DNA from: Crotophaga sulcirostris
Taxonomy: Eukaryota > Chordata > Aves > Cuculiformes > Crotophagidae
Direction of reading: 5' to 3'
Assembly (NCBI GenBank): GCA_013397455.1
Contig: VYZB01000040.1
Coordinates: 1,107,544 to 1,171,543, forward strand
Length of the DNA stretch: 64,000 bases
How positions within the stretch are numbered: position 1 is the first letter of the stretch; every line of letters starts with the position of its first letter. Below the pieces are notes generated by a model, which saw nothing but the letters and a program-made list of their open reading frames with translations, ran no database searches and was not told the DNA's origin. Below, one piece after another: positions 1-13,800 of the stretch. The translations under genes were made by a program, and so were the position numbers.

Positions 1-64
1 CCCCCTTCTTCTTGGGTGGGGATGCGGGAACCGAGAAGGTGTCCCCGCACCCGGCACCGAGCTG

Positions 65-193
65 GAATCACAGAGCGGTTTGGGTTGGAAGGGACCTCAG
101 GGATCATCCGGTTCCACCCCCCCTGCCATGGGCAGGGACACCCCCCTCCAGCCCAGGCTGCTCTCCAGGCCCCATCCAGCCTGGCCTTGGCGC
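65..193 (-). mobile_element. CR1 LINE 3' fragment
   Basis: It reads as the reverse complement of a CR1 3' end: TTTGGGTTGGAAGGGACCTC, then the CCATGGGCAGGGACACC and CATCCAGCCTGGCCTTG blocks shared by other copies here. It is GC-rich and diverged, and stops where the G-rich 200-340 stretch begins. Confidence 0.85.
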
Positions 194-346
194 AGGGAGC
201 AGCGGTGGGGACACCTGGGGTGGCGGCCTTCAGGCCCTCCTCCGTGGCAGCGGGGGCAGGGGAGGCCGCGGCTGGGGGCGGCTGGGCATGGCCAGGGCGT
301 GGGAAGGGGCTGGGTCACCTGGAGATGGAAATGGAACTCAAATAAC

Positions 347-819
347 TGAGATCTGTTGGAGCAAATCCAGAGGAGACCACGAAGATGATCAGAGGGCTGG
401 AGCACCCCCCCCCCCACCCAACCAAGGCTGAGAGAGTTGGGGTTGTTCAGCCTGGAGAAGAGAAGGCTCCAGGGAGACCTTAGAGCAGCCTCCAGGTACT
501 GAAAGGGGCTGCAGGAGAGCTGGGGAGGGGCTCTGGAACAGGGAGTGCAGGGGTAGAACAAGGGGGAATGGTTTTAAGCTGCAAGAGCAGAGATTTAGAT
601 GAGATATTTGTTTTTTCTGTGAGGGTGGGGAGGCCCTGGCCCAGGTTGCCCAGAGAAGCTGTGGCTGCCCCATCCCTGGAGGTGTTCAAGGCCAGGTTGG
701 ATGGGGCTTTGAGTAGCCTGGTCCAGTGGAAGGGTGTCCCTGCCCGTGGCAGGGGGGGTGGAACTGGATGGGCTTTGAAGTCGCTTCCAACCCAACCCAT
801 TCCATAACTCTGTGATTCT
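347..819 (+). mobile_element. CR1 LINE 3' fragment
   Basis: It contains the CR1 blocks GAGAGTTGGGGTTGTTCAGC, TGGAGGTGTTCAAGGCCAGG and a tail ending CCATTCCATAACTCTGTGAT. It is 5'-truncated and contains an 11-base C run near 406. It is oriented head to head with the fragment at 65-193. Confidence 0.9.
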
Positions 820-2583
820 TCCTGAGGTTGCTCTGGTGGGAGTGGAGAATCCAAATACACCCACTTTGAGAGTGTTCCCAGCTGGGCCAGCATCTTCTCT
901 GTCCCCTCTGCACCTGCTGGCTGATTTTGTGACAAGTCTTGCTGTCATGATGGATCCTAGGGAAGCCATGGGCTTAAAGTCCATGGACGGAAGGGATGGG
1001 TACCCAGGGATAGAGTGTTTTTATGGAAGAGGAGCAGAAGTGTGTCCTGTGTACCAAAGATGGCTTGGGAACCGAGGGATGCAGTGGTTTTATGGGAGAG
1101 GAGCACAGGTGGGTCCTGTGTGCAAAAGGTGGCTTGGAAAAAGGCAGGGAGGTGTCTTGGGGGAACCAGGTGGAAGAGGTGGTCTTCTGGGGGATGATGA
1201 ATAGCAATAGAGATGTAAGGAATGGCAGGAGTGTCCTGGAAGTCGGGTTGCTGGCGTGGAGCAGTTGGCTGGAGCTGGCCCCGAGGGCTGGGAGATGGGG
1301 CTGATGGTAGAGCAGCTGTCGTGCCAGCCAAGCAGGAGAACGTGTGAGTGGCTGCTCTTCAATCCATGACCGAAGGGTTGCAGATGTGGCAGGGAGAGAA
1401 ATCCCAGTGGTTGGGGTAGGCAGTGAGGGGTTTAAGTGTCTGGACAGAGAGAGAGAAGGATTTGGATGGATACAGTCAGTGGCACAGCCTTAAAAATGCT
1501 AACTCCCTTAAATAATTTATATTAACACTGGGCATTAAAATCTAATTTGCTTTTATTGTCCATTGTTTATTTATGTTGTTTACTCCCCTTGCTGCTCCAG
1601 CAGTAAGAAGCATGAGGCAATTTCACTTTTGTTTCCAATCCCTTCCACTCCTTGGCTGTCAGGTACTTCCATGATGTCATGGTGTTTGGGTTGCAAACGC
1701 TGCAGGGAGGTGTTTCACTCCAAACAAACTGTATTAACCAACTCCTTCAGATGCCATGGAAACGCTTCTCACCCCAACCAGCTCTGCAGTGCTCTTCTGG
1801 AGTTTGGTGTTTTTTTTTCCTTAAATTCTACAAATGCTTTTGGGAAGGATTTCAGCTGTGGTGCTTTTTATTTTATTTTATTTTGAAGGAAACGGCTTTT
1901 GTGGTCAAGATTTCATTTCTTCAGGCTTAATAGATCGGTTATTAGAATACAGGCTGTCATTAGGAACATTTGTAATGATGGTGAAACAGCACGAGAAGGA
2001 AATGGGATTACAAAGGAAACATCAGATGATTTTAGTGTGCACTCCTTACGTCACTGGGATTGAAGTTCATGGGAACTTTTTCCAACAACTAAATTATTCT
2101 ACCTGAGCCTTTTAGTCCCATTGGGAAAATCACTGCTTTTTTGGATACAAAATTATTGCTTGGAATTCTGGATTCTGTTTGAATTATCAGTGTTAAGAAG
2201 TTAATTGCTGCAGAATTACTTTTCTGTAAAATGGACCCAAACTGACATGAATTAAAATTGCTCCCAGCCACACAATATTGTTATTTTCAGAGAGTGGGGC
2301 TTAGGTGATGTTCACGTACACTTTTATGCACTTGGTTGTGTGTGTGGTACATCTGTGTAGTGAGGAGCAGAGCATCCTTGTCATCTGTGGTTTGGCAGCT
2401 GGAATCAAATCATTCATAGTCACGAGAGAGAGAATTCAAATCACTTTACATTTTAGCTACCTTTGTACTGAAAAGGTTCATTGGGCAACCATGTAAAATA
2501 TAGTTAAACTGTTACTAGAATTTATGGAGTGGTCTTTCTCGAGTGCCATTTTAATTCAATTTTTCCAATTGTCTCTTTTTCAG
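820..2583. other. RNF103 intron, upstream part
   Basis: There is no exon here. The coding exon for the RNF103 N-terminus was looked for and not found, so it must lie before base 1. Apart from the short duplication near 1,017-1,140 I see only AT-rich intron with a T-rich tract before the acceptor at 2583. Confidence 0.6.
1017..1140. repeat. 69-base tandem duplication
   Basis: Two imperfect copies with a 69-base period: TTATGGAAGAGGAGCA at 1021 and TTATGGGAGAGGAGCA at 1090, both followed by GTCCTGTGT and a GATGGCTTGG/GGTGGCTTGG end. A third, degenerate partial copy may follow to about 1,195. Confidence 0.7.
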
Positions 2584-2723
2584 GAGACCTCATGGAAGGA
2601 GAGCTTTATTCTGCTCTCAAGGAGGAAGAGGCCTCTGAATCAGTTTCCAGTACAAACTTCAGTGGTGAAATGCACTTCTATGAGCTTGTGGAAGACACAA
2701 AAGATGGGATCTGGCTGGTACAG
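2584..2723 (+). CDS. RNF103: RNF103 internal exon encoding DLMEGELYS...GIWLVQ
   Basis: The acceptor is TTTTTCAG at 2576-2583 and the donor is CAG|GTATAG after 2723. The exon starts with the last two bases (GA) of a split Gly codon, followed by 46 codons, and ends on a codon boundary. The segment is Glu/Ser rich and ends in the hydrophobic strand GIWLVQ. An ATG at 2592 is internal to the protein and is not the start. Confidence 0.95.
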
Positions 2724-5700
2724 GTATAGAAATTTGATCATTTATTTTTATATACTTATATCCAAAATGGGTTTTAAAGGTGGACTTTGAGGGCAGTTGG
2801 CTACTAGTAAAAGTGTGTAACAGAGAGGTGGTAACAGGTAACCAACGTTAGGGAGATGATAACGAATAAATCTGTTAAAAATACGAAGAAAGGCTGGCAA
2901 TGACAGAGTTCCTAGACAGGCAATAAAAAAAAAAAAGCTGTTATTATGTGGATTGCTTTTTGAAAAGCAGGTACTTCAGAACGAGAAAACAAGCAGAGCA
3001 GCACACAGAGAGCACACAGACTATGCAAGTGCTTGGCCCTGGCATTGTAAGAAGTGCCTGTGCGATGTGTGAAGTAGGTGCACGTGTAGATGCTCCCAGG
3101 CAGCACAGGAGAAGCCTCTGGTGTTGCTCTTTCCTTTGGTTGCATTACAGGCTCAGACCCAACCAGTTTAATTTCCTGTTTACCGAAGAGGCTTAGAGCA
3201 CTTTTAAAATCTCTGTTGCTTCTTCACAAAGGCAGGATCTCAGTGTGCTGCTTCCCAGGCTGGCAGGCTGCTTCTGCAACATATTCCAGTAGCTTAAAGT
3301 TAATCTTCTCCAAAACTCTTGTGGGCCTGCTGATTTTAGAGCGTGCTTCCCCAGGGCTGCATGAGGATAAGAGAAGATGTAGGAAGAGAGGCTTTTGCAA
3401 ACAGGATTCTGAAACAATTTATCATCACTCTTGAGAACATAAGCAATTAGACAAAAATGTGAAAATGCTTTTCCGCGTCGACTTCTCTGTTGATAGAGAT
3501 TTTTTGTAAGGCATCACTTCCCTGCTAACAGCTGCATCAGGCAATTGGAATTCTCTGCCAGATAATTAATTGTTCATTTGACAGCTATCCCGCCTGGTTT
3601 CTCTGGTCTCCTCACTTCTTGTCTTTTATTTAAACAGATTATCAAGGTTTAATGACTTCCTGTTATTAGACCTGCACTGTCACCACATCAGATACCACCC
3701 TAAAATAGGCCGTGAGGGGACGGATTACCTTCACAGTCAAAACAGCATTTGTGTTTTGGAAAAGATGTGTTTGGGGTCTATTGAAGCTAAGTTTTAGGTT
3801 TAAATCATACAGAAGGGGATTCTTCAAGCAGAGAGTAAGCGTTGAAAGGAAGTTTTCACATCTCCAAGCTAGTTGATAAAATACAAACATGAAAAAGCCC
3901 TCCCACCTCCCCACGCAGCTCAAAAGAGTAAAGTATGGTGTTTCTCTGTTGCCTGTTGCTTGCACAGTTGTGGTTGTAATATGTTTTCAGCTAGCTTCAT
4001 AATAGCAGATCCGATAGGCTGTGTTTTGATACTCCAGTGTGATGAATGTTGTCATCATTCTGGGAATATTTGCACAACTATTCATTTGGTCACAATAGCT
4101 GTGGGGAAAAAAAATTAGTAGAATTTACTGAATAATTTACTTGCTGAATGCTATTTGTCTGTTTCACAATGACAAAAAAAACACTGCATGTGTCAGATTT
4201 CTTTTTTTCAGTCTTGCCTTTGGAGTTTTCATCACTCAGAGCTTTGGTTTGCTCCCTTCCCCACCCTAACTCCTGTCTGGATAACTCATGCGCTGGATTC
4301 TTGGTGTCCTTTCACTGGGTTTCCTGTGTTCTTTTCTTATACCTCATCCCTCCAAAGCTGCTTTTTATCATCACTTCCCTGTTCTAATTCTTGATTACTC
4401 TCTCTTACCCCCCTCTCCTGCACTATAAGGCATCCAGTGGAAACTTTACAGCTAATTAATCAGCTCGATGCTTAGGCAGGGGACAATACCAGAGCGAGGA
4501 TGCCTCGTGGATGGGTTTGGTGACCACAGACAAGGTCGGAGTATTCTGCTGCTCTGTTGTTGCTGCCAGCTGGGAAGCAGAAAGGATCTCCAGATCTTTC
4601 TGGGGTCCTGATCCTGAATCTCTTTTCCATGGGGGCTGCTAAAAAGCAGTAGAGGGAGAGGAACAGTTCTGGCTCAGCTAGCACAGTGGCTGTTGGTGGA
4701 GTTGGTTTTCGAGACTTCATGATGATGTACGGGAGGATGAGGACTCTGAAGATGATTTTAATTTTCCAGTGCATGTAAAATAAATTTCTGGGATGACATA
4801 GGCTGGTGATATGACAGCCATCACTGTCTGCAGAGAATCAAAGGAAAAAGAGAAAACAGTTATTATCTCTTGCTATGTTTGACACAAATTCAGATGTAAA
4901 TTTATCATTTAGAGCCAGCAGAAGAAGATCCAAGTCCATACACAAGGAAACAGCGTTTTGTAGCTTTGTTTCTTTATTTTCTGGAAATACACTTGCAAGC
5001 ATCCAGATTCAGTGGTAATTTGTTTACCAGTGTAGCTGTTCACAGGTGCCCTCTGTTCCTGTGTGGAGCTTCTGTAGAGCCACAGACAGCAATGCGTTCT
5101 CTCTCCTCTTAGCTCATGATCTCATCACCTTTCCTTTTATGCTTTTCTTCTTGCTTGCCAGCTGCTGTTGTGCACTTCTTTGGCTGGCAAGGAGGGTGAG
5201 TGGTAGTTTCTAGAGCTGCTGCTTTTGTTGGTAGAGAAGTAACACATAACATTCTGGCTTTTCCAGACTCTGCTGTGGCTCCTGGTCTCTGGTCAGTCTC
5301 TAGAAGCCTGTCACATCCAGCAATATCATAGTCATTACGACTTCTTAAAAACCTACAGATAAAAGTCCTCTTGAATGAAGTTAAAATCTAAATTGATGTG
5401 TATTTTTATTTTATAAGTCTTTACTGTAACATAGTGGTAGAAGGACATAAAGGGAACTTTCTTCCTGGCATTGAAGCGGGAGAAGAAACGTTTTGGTCAT
5501 GTCTGGTAGAGGTGCAGAGGACATTATTATGGATATAGAATGTTGCAGACTTCTTGTTGGAGTGGTGTAGTCACAGAACAAGGGATGTGCCTACAGGATT
5601 TTGATGGTGGTTCTTCCTTTCCCTCCTGCCCCCTTACAGGATGAGTCATTTTCATATTTGCGTTTTTAATTTTGCCGGGTGATCCGTTGTTCTCACTACA

Positions 5701-7857
5701 AAGAAATTAGGTAGAAAGGCTTCGTTCTTTTAAAATTCATCATTCAGTATTTGTGTCTTTCCCAGTAGCCTTTCAGGACTGTTTACCATAGGATACCTGA
5801 TTTTAACTTTGATTATCCTTCTTGAGAGTCTTCATCTCCAATCAAAGGTGCAGAATACCATCAGCAAGAACGTAATAGTTCTCATATTGCCTACGTGTCC
5901 GTGTTAATTCATTATTGAACATCATTTATTCTCAGCCTCTGACGTAACTGACAGCTTAACTGAGCTGCTCAGATTGGTGTGTAGATCACCCCAGCTCCCT
6001 TGAGAAACTACATGTATTTTTGAGGTGGTTAATTTTTGTATGCTGTGATGGATGTAGTCTTCTGCCTTTGCCTGTTTTGATCTAGTTTCTCACGGTCTCT
6101 TTCTCAGAAATGCAAAGCAAAAAAATCTCCAGACATCTTTAATCTATGTGGATGGATTCCGAACCAGTTGTGAGCACTTAGGAAAGAGAGACTATGCAGA
6201 AATTCAGTTTCATCAGCACAATGCTGAATAATAAATAGAGAGTGAGATGTCTCAGAATTAGTAAAAGTACAGGCAGTCATGTAGAACATTATTGATGTTA
6301 TCTGGAAAAAGCAGACTTCTCTTCCATGTTTCTAACAAGTAACTCACCAGTCCATTTATAATTAATTAGATTTCTAAATGAGAATTGTCCAAATGTTTTT
6401 ACTTCTGTTTTATCTGTGGGAGGATGGTTTGCAAGGTAGCTGTGGATTATAAAGGGTTCTATGAGAAGCACATAAGAAACCTGATTAACAGACCACGATT
6501 CTTGAACCTTTGTATCTATGGATCCCTAAACACCTTCCATGCATGAACTCTTTACAGTTGGCTCATTTGCCCTCTGCGGGCACTGTGGAGGAGTTCCTGG
6601 ACCTCCAGGGGTCTGGATATCTCAAACTGAAAACTGCTACAACAGGCTCACAAATCTCGTGTACACACAACCTTACTGGTTCGTTAAGTTAGAAGTCAGT
6701 TTTGCCTTTGGTAAAATCAGGCAGTTTTTCCCAACTCAGTTGTCTGTACTTGGGAGTACTGGTAGATAAGAAACTCAACATGAGCCAGCAGTGTGCCCAA
6801 GTGGCCAAGAAGGCCAATGGTATCCTGGCCTGCATCAGAAACAGTGTGGCCAGCAGGACCAGAGAAGTTATCATCCCTTTACCCTTGGCACTGGTTAGGC
6901 CTCACCTTGAGTCCTGTGTGCAGCTCTGGGCCCCTCAGATTGAGAAGGATGTCAAGACACTGGAGTGTGTCCAGAGGAGAGCAACGAAGATGGTGAAGGG
7001 TTGGGAGCACAAGCCCTGTGAGGAGCGACTGAGGGAGCTGGGGATGTTCAGCCTGGAGAAGAGGAGGCTCAGGGGTGACCTTATTGCTCTCTACAACTGC
7101 CTAAAAGGAGGTTGTAGTCAGGCAGGGGTTGGTCTCTTCTCTCAGATGACCAGTGACAGAACTAGAGGACATGGACTCAAGCTTCGTCAGGGGAGGTTTA
7201 GGCTTGATATTAGGAAAAAGTTCTTCACTGAAAGGGTGATTGGCCATTGGAATGCGCTGTCCAGGGGGGTGGTGGAGTCGTCGTCCCTGGAGGTGTTTAA
7301 GAGGAGACTGGATGAGGCACTCAGTGCCATGGTTTAGATGATAAGTTGGTGTTGGTGTTAATGTTGGGTTATAGGTTGGACTCGATGATCTCAAAGGTCC
7401 TTTCCAACCTTGTAACACTGTGATTCTGTGATACTCCTTCATGCAAAGACTGACTTACTGAGTCTGGGGGAGGACTGACCACTCCTGAGAGAGCGACCTG
7501 GACATGTGTGTGTGCAGCAGGAGATGGTGTCTCTTATTTAATAGGTTTTGTTCTGATAGTTTAAAGCCTGTCACAGTGCCCTACTGCCCAGAATTGATGA
7601 GCATTTGTAGTTATTGTCTTTGTGATTAAGCTGTAAAACCAAATTTTGACTATTTGGGCGTATTCAAAATTGTGTGTTTGTGATATGAGCAGGTGTGCCT
7701 GACACCTAGTATCCTGGCTAAATTCCAGCTCAGACAATGCCTGATCTGCCTTTGGTGCTGTCATTTGGATACAGTTTTCTCTTTCCTTCCATTCTTCCTG
7801 TTCCATAAAGGCTCAGAGGTGCTGCCAATATGACTATTTTTCCATCACAAAAAACAA

Positions 7858-7892
<35 letters not shown>

Positions 7893-10800
7893 CCACATGT
7901 GCATCCCTTAGCTCGGAGCATCTGCTGTATTGTGATGATCTCTCAATTCTTGCTTTCTGTTTTGAGTTCTTTTTTTTAAGGTTGTTTCCATCTCTGGCAC
8001 AATGTAACACAAACGGAATGACTCTTAATCAAATTAGCAAGGCACAAGGGCTGTCGAACGTGCAAAGCAGACAATTTCAGGATCATAGAATGGTTTGGGT
8101 TGGAAGGGACCTTAAACCCATCCATTTTCAACCGCCCCTGCCATGGGCAGGGACACCTCCAACCAGACAAGGCTGCTTGAGACCCCATCCAGCCTGGCCT
8201 TGAACACCTCCAGGGATGGGACATCCACAGCTTCCCTGGGCAACCTGTGCCAGTGTCTCACCACCCTCATCATGAAGAATTTCTTCCTAATGTCTAATCT
8301 AAGTCTTCCCCCTTCCAGTTTAAAGGCATTCCTTGTTCTATCACTACAAGCCTTTGTAAAAAGTCCCTCCCAGCTTTCCTGTAGCCTCTTCAGATACTGG
8401 AAGGCCACTTTAAGGTCTCCCTGGAGCCTTCTCTTCTCCAGGCTGAACAACCCCAACTCTCTCAGCCTGTCCCCATAGCAGAGGTGCTCCAACCCTCTGA
8501 TCATCTTTGTAGCCTCCTCTGGACCCATTCCAACAGTTCCATATCCTTCTTATGTTGGGGATATTTTTCCCTTTGGTGTTACTGAGGTTACTTTAGATTC
8601 CTGAGGCTGTTACAAGCAATAATAATCAGTTTTAGAGGCTGGTTTTAATATGTTCTCTTTAACAATCGAAGGTGTCCAGGGTGTTCAGGCTGTGTGGGAA
8701 GTTACTCTTGCATAATACTGTGGTCTACAAAGTTGCTGTAAGTTGTTGGAGTGGAGGCAACTTAAAGCATGTTGTTTAAGTTCCATAGGGTATACCTGGT
8801 GTTGTGCACAGTACATTGTAGGGATTATTCCCCATTAAAAAAATACCAGTTAATCCTATTGTAGTGTCTTTCCTATGAGGATATGTGTAAGCTCTTTTCC
8901 CCCATCATGCTGTAATTCTTCTTATCCCTCAAGTGGTCAGTACGTTTCTCTGTATATCTTAAACACACAAGAAGGCAGAGAAAATAATTTAAGGAGCTGG
9001 AATTGGGTAAAATAGTGAGAGTGGATTTATCAGTCTCTGACTTTCATTCTCATACCTTGTGATGTTTGAACATTTCCAGTTATGAGCGAGCTTCAAAACT
9101 TAGTGAGACCAAATCTTGTTGCAGTGACCTGTTTCAAAATTTCTACAAACCTGTCCAAAAGGGATTGAGTGATATCTGGTTTAAATACACAGAAAATAGG
9201 AGAATGTTCAAATAAGGCTGCTCTCACATTGTTCTCGAGTTCTGCTGGAGTACCAGAGCAGGAATGCACTGCTATAGCAAAAGCTTTTAACAGCAGCAGT
9301 GTTTCCTTCAGCCTCTGTTTGCTTCTTTAATGTCATAACTATGATTATTTTAACTAATAGATCAAAATTATTCCATTAATTATGTTTTCAGTTGGCCTCT
9401 TTTAGGACAGTTCTGTCTAATTCCAAGTTAGAAGAGCTCTTCCAATGCAAAAGCCACCTACGCAAATGCCTGTTGAAATCATCAGGATTTTCTATGATCT
9501 ATGTCTGTAGATGAATTATTTTTTAACTTTGTTTTCTGTGGTATTTGGAAGCCACCTTTTTAGATATCTATGGAAACTGAACAAGAAAACTAATTTGGAA
9601 GATGTAGCAATAAAGGAGGTTTCCCAACCCATGTCTTTCCACTTTGGCTTTGCACATCTTACTGCAGGTTAGTTACGCCAGCATTTCAGTGTCATTGGTT
9701 GGGAGTCTCCTGGCTTTTTGGCATATTGTATGGTGCTTCCAAATTCACAGATGGTGTACAAAGAAACTTGTGCTGAGACTTCAGAAGGAGTTTGTGGATG
9801 GATGTCCAGTGAGGGCCTGGCCTTCTCTCCAGCATCTTCTTCCACTAAAGAAGCCAATAATTCATATATACAGGGAAGATGGTAATGCAGACCCTGCAGT
9901 CGGAGCCAGCCCTCTGGCCTGGGTTCGGTGTCCACTTGGGAGCAGATCTTTTCAGTGATGTGGGATTGTTAAACAGCAGGGTTACTTTGATCCTATTGCA
10001 TTCTCTTAGCCCATTAAGATGATTAATGGATTAATTGGGTTATCTTCATTGTCTTGTTTGTCACTCGGACATATGATATTTTGCAGATTATGAACGTAGC
10101 TAATAATAGGAAAAGCTTGAGGGATTTGTGTTCCTGTAAATGTGGTGTTTGTTTCCCAGCTCTGCTAGCTGATCTCTTAAAAGATAGCTTCTACAGTGAG
10201 CTTTATTTCTTTAAAATGAAATAGAGCACATAGCTGAAAGGGACCTTCATGATGAGAAATTCAGCTCTCTGCTAGACTATGGAACATGTGTTTTTAAAAT
10301 AGCTTGCTGTTTCTTAAATCGTTGTCTGAGTGCAATGCTCACATGGACTGCTCCCCTCTTCTTGGGAACCTGTATCCAACTTCTGGCCTAAGCGTATTCA
10401 TGGCTAATCTGTTCCGATCATGCTTGAATTGACATTGCCCTTTAGTTTCTCTGACTCCTGATCTCTACGCCACTGCTCCCAGTACATGAGGTCAATCACC
10501 CAGTTTGTTTTGTCAGGCATGATATACCCTGGGCTTTGCTTATTTCACAGCCAGTTAATATTGATAGCTTGTAGTTCCTTTTGGATCAACTGGTAGACCC
10601 AAGCTTTTCCTCCCATTGCTGTTTCTAACTGATGAACTCCCAAGTGTCCTGTTTTTTTATTGAATTCAATTTAATTTCTGACACTCTGCATTACAAGATT
10701 TGTGCAGCTCTCCCTGTGTGGCATTATAATCCTCTTTTGTACACAGACATGCTTCCCAATTTTATATCGTCTACAAGTGTTTTGGGCAGACTTCAGGTTT

Positions 10801-13800
10801 CTGCAGGAAGGGGATTTACAGGAATATACACTGAACTGAGCTCCAAGGTAAATCTATTAAGCGTGTTAGCACCTTTCTGGCATTTTGATGCCTTCTTGCC
10901 TTAGCCAATTTTTTACTCACTAAAACTTTTTTTTTTACTCACTATAAAAGCTTCTCTCCAGTTCTCATGAAAACTTTCCATGTGACACAGTGCGTGATAC
11001 TCCACCAAACTACAGACAGGGTACTACATTTCATTTCTCTTGAAACTTGGTTCTTTTCTTCTAAGAAAAGATGTATTTTTAGCTCTCAACTTTATCAGAA
11101 ATGATACATCATTAGTAGTTCCTTGCTGGAAAAGGGTGAAAAAATCAACCGTGTCTGCACCTTTAAAATTTGTTCTATAGTTCTGCATACTGTCAAGATC
11201 AAACTGGTGGGATAATTTTTTCATTTGCTCTTAAATATAGTTACTAACTGGTTATTCTCCTGTCAAAATGCAAATTAGCCTGACAGGGGTTTTGTAAGAA
11301 ATCTTCACAGGTTCAGCTGTTATTTTTGTGTGCTCCTTGTATTACAGTTCTGGGATGGAGATTACCTGCTTACTCTAGAGTGCAGTGAATTCATAGAATC
11401 ATAGAATGGTTTGGTTTGGAAGGAACTTCAAAGCCCATCCAGTTCCAACCCCCTGCAACGGGCAGGGACACCTCCCACTGGATCAGGTTGCTCAAAGCCC
11501 CATCCAGCCTGGCCTTGAACACCTCAAGGGAGGGGGCTTCCATGACTTCTCTGGGCAACCTGGGCCAGGGCCTCACCACCCTCACAGGAAAAAATTTCTT
11601 CCTAATATCCAATCTAAATCTTCCCCTCTTTCCCCCTTGTCCTATCCCTGCACTCCCTGATAAAGAGCCCCTCCTAGCTTTCCTGCAGGCTCTTTTTAAG
11701 TACTGGGAGGTTGCTCTAAGGTCTCCCCGAAGCCTTCTCTTCTCCAGGCTGAACAATTCCAACTCTCTCAGCCTGTCCTCATATGGGAGGTGCTCCAGCC
11801 CTCAGATCATCTTTGTTGTCTCCTCTGGACTTGCTGCAACAGATCCATGTCATTCAGAGTTCTAAGATTTAAGTTATTTGAGTTTAGTTTCCGTCTTCAG
11901 GGGATCCAGTTTCTTCCCATAACCTGTCCTTGGTCAGCCATCTTCTCTTCACTGAAAACTGAGTCAGAGCATTAATTTCATTTTAAAAAGAAAATCATCT
12001 TACATTTCCATCCTGTCTTCATTGTGTGGTGATCCCTCTGCTTTCTGCCCTAATCTATTCTTATTTATATGGCTGAAAAACCTTTTTTGTGCTGCTTGTA
12101 ATATTCTTTGTAAGATCTAAATGGAATTGCTTGTTTTTCCTTATATTTTCTTACTTATTGAATATTGTTCTCTGCTAGCTTTTCCTTTAGACCTTTTCTC
12201 ATTACTTGTAGGTTCTCAAACTGTTTCTAACATCTGCTTGGAAGAGCTTGCTAGGAAGAATTGCAGGACTTGACAAGTTGCTTAAAATAGAAATTCCTCA
12301 TGGCTTTAACACCTTAGACTTGAAAAACTTCCAGGCATCTTCTGTATTCAGATTCCTGGTCTCCTGAGTCACAGGTTTTTTTAGCGAAATTTCTTAGCTT
12401 ATCAAAATTCACACTTCTTAAATAAAATCTGTTACAAGTGTTTGTGAGTTAGCTTTAATTTAAACTGAATTACATCGTGATTGCTTACCCTGCAGTATTT
12501 CCTCATCCACAGAGATGATGACTGCTTTCTAATACTGCTTTCCCTTGCCTCTGCGTGGTGAACTCCCATTGTTGTAAGTGGGTGTTATCTGCAAGGAACA
12601 GCTGCAGTGGACATGTTTTTTTTCCATAATGACATAAAAAAACATGAGCCAAAGAAATTTTACAAAGCTTCAGGGTGCAAAGCCTAGGTTCTCACTACCT
12701 AGTTACAATATAGAAACTGCTAGTTCTGTCGTTGTCCTACAGTGTAAATAAGTCTCCCCAAGAAAAAAGACGTTTTTATAGGAAAGGAATTAAACTGATA
12801 TTAAAAAACCCACCAGTAGAAACAGCGAGGTGACAGTGAAACATTCTGGTGTCTGTGTTTGCAACAACTCTCCTCTTGACACTGAAAGTGAATATTGCAG
12901 TGTCAGACAGAAGAAACAGCTGAGCAGGGTTGGTTGGTTCTCCTGCACATAACACCAGTGTATTCCAAACAACTGTGCTAGGCCTTTTCAGATCATGCAC
13001 ATGGCATTTTGGAAGGAACCGATCTCTGAGTACTTGTACCAAAGAGTAATCCAGTTACCAACGTTTTACTCAGTAATAAAACAGTGAGTCCTTACTGTTT
13101 TAATTGCATTTATCACACCATTGTAGCTCTGAGGATAAACTGGCATTAAGGTGTCTTCAGGAATGGTCTGTTTTTAGTTGAAGTACATGAAAGGAAGAAG
13201 TTTAAAGTATCTTAAGTAATTGTCTCTGTTACATTGGGTAAAGAAGCCTCAGTAATACAGCAGATTTCCCCAGATGGTTGTCTCAGTCCATGAAGGTTAC
13301 ATTTAGCAAATCAAAAAGGCTTTTCTGTGTGATGTGTGTGTTTTGAGAATAAGTTGAAGGATTCTTATCTAGATGTTCACCTTTGGTTTTACTTAAACAT
13401 GTCGGCCTCAGTGGAATGGGAGTGTAATCTGTAACTCCAATTTAATTTTGCTTCCCTATGTAGAACGTCCTGCTTAGTGAACTCTCTTATTTTTAGTTTC
13501 TGAGAGGATGCTGCTTACCGCAAAGCAGATAATTTTTTTTGAGTCTCAAAGGCCAGACACGCTTGCCAGCTCTGCGTCTCAGCCTGTACATAGAGAGCTG
13601 TTAATCATGGTGACAACCGAACTTCCAGAGGGAAGCTGACATTTCAGGTTATTAAGTCAGAGAACGATTGGGAGAAGTTTAATGGTGGGTAAACAAATAT
13701 CTAACAAATGGAAACTTCAAAACTTAAATTAAAAATATATTTTAAGTGGTTGCCAGTCAGCTTGCAGAAGCACGTGAGGCATTCCTAAAATAGAAACTGC

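Noticed and set aside
9644..9958. 104-codon plus-strand frame in the RNF103 intron
   Set aside because: Not recognised, AT-rich surroundings, no splice sites supporting an exon.
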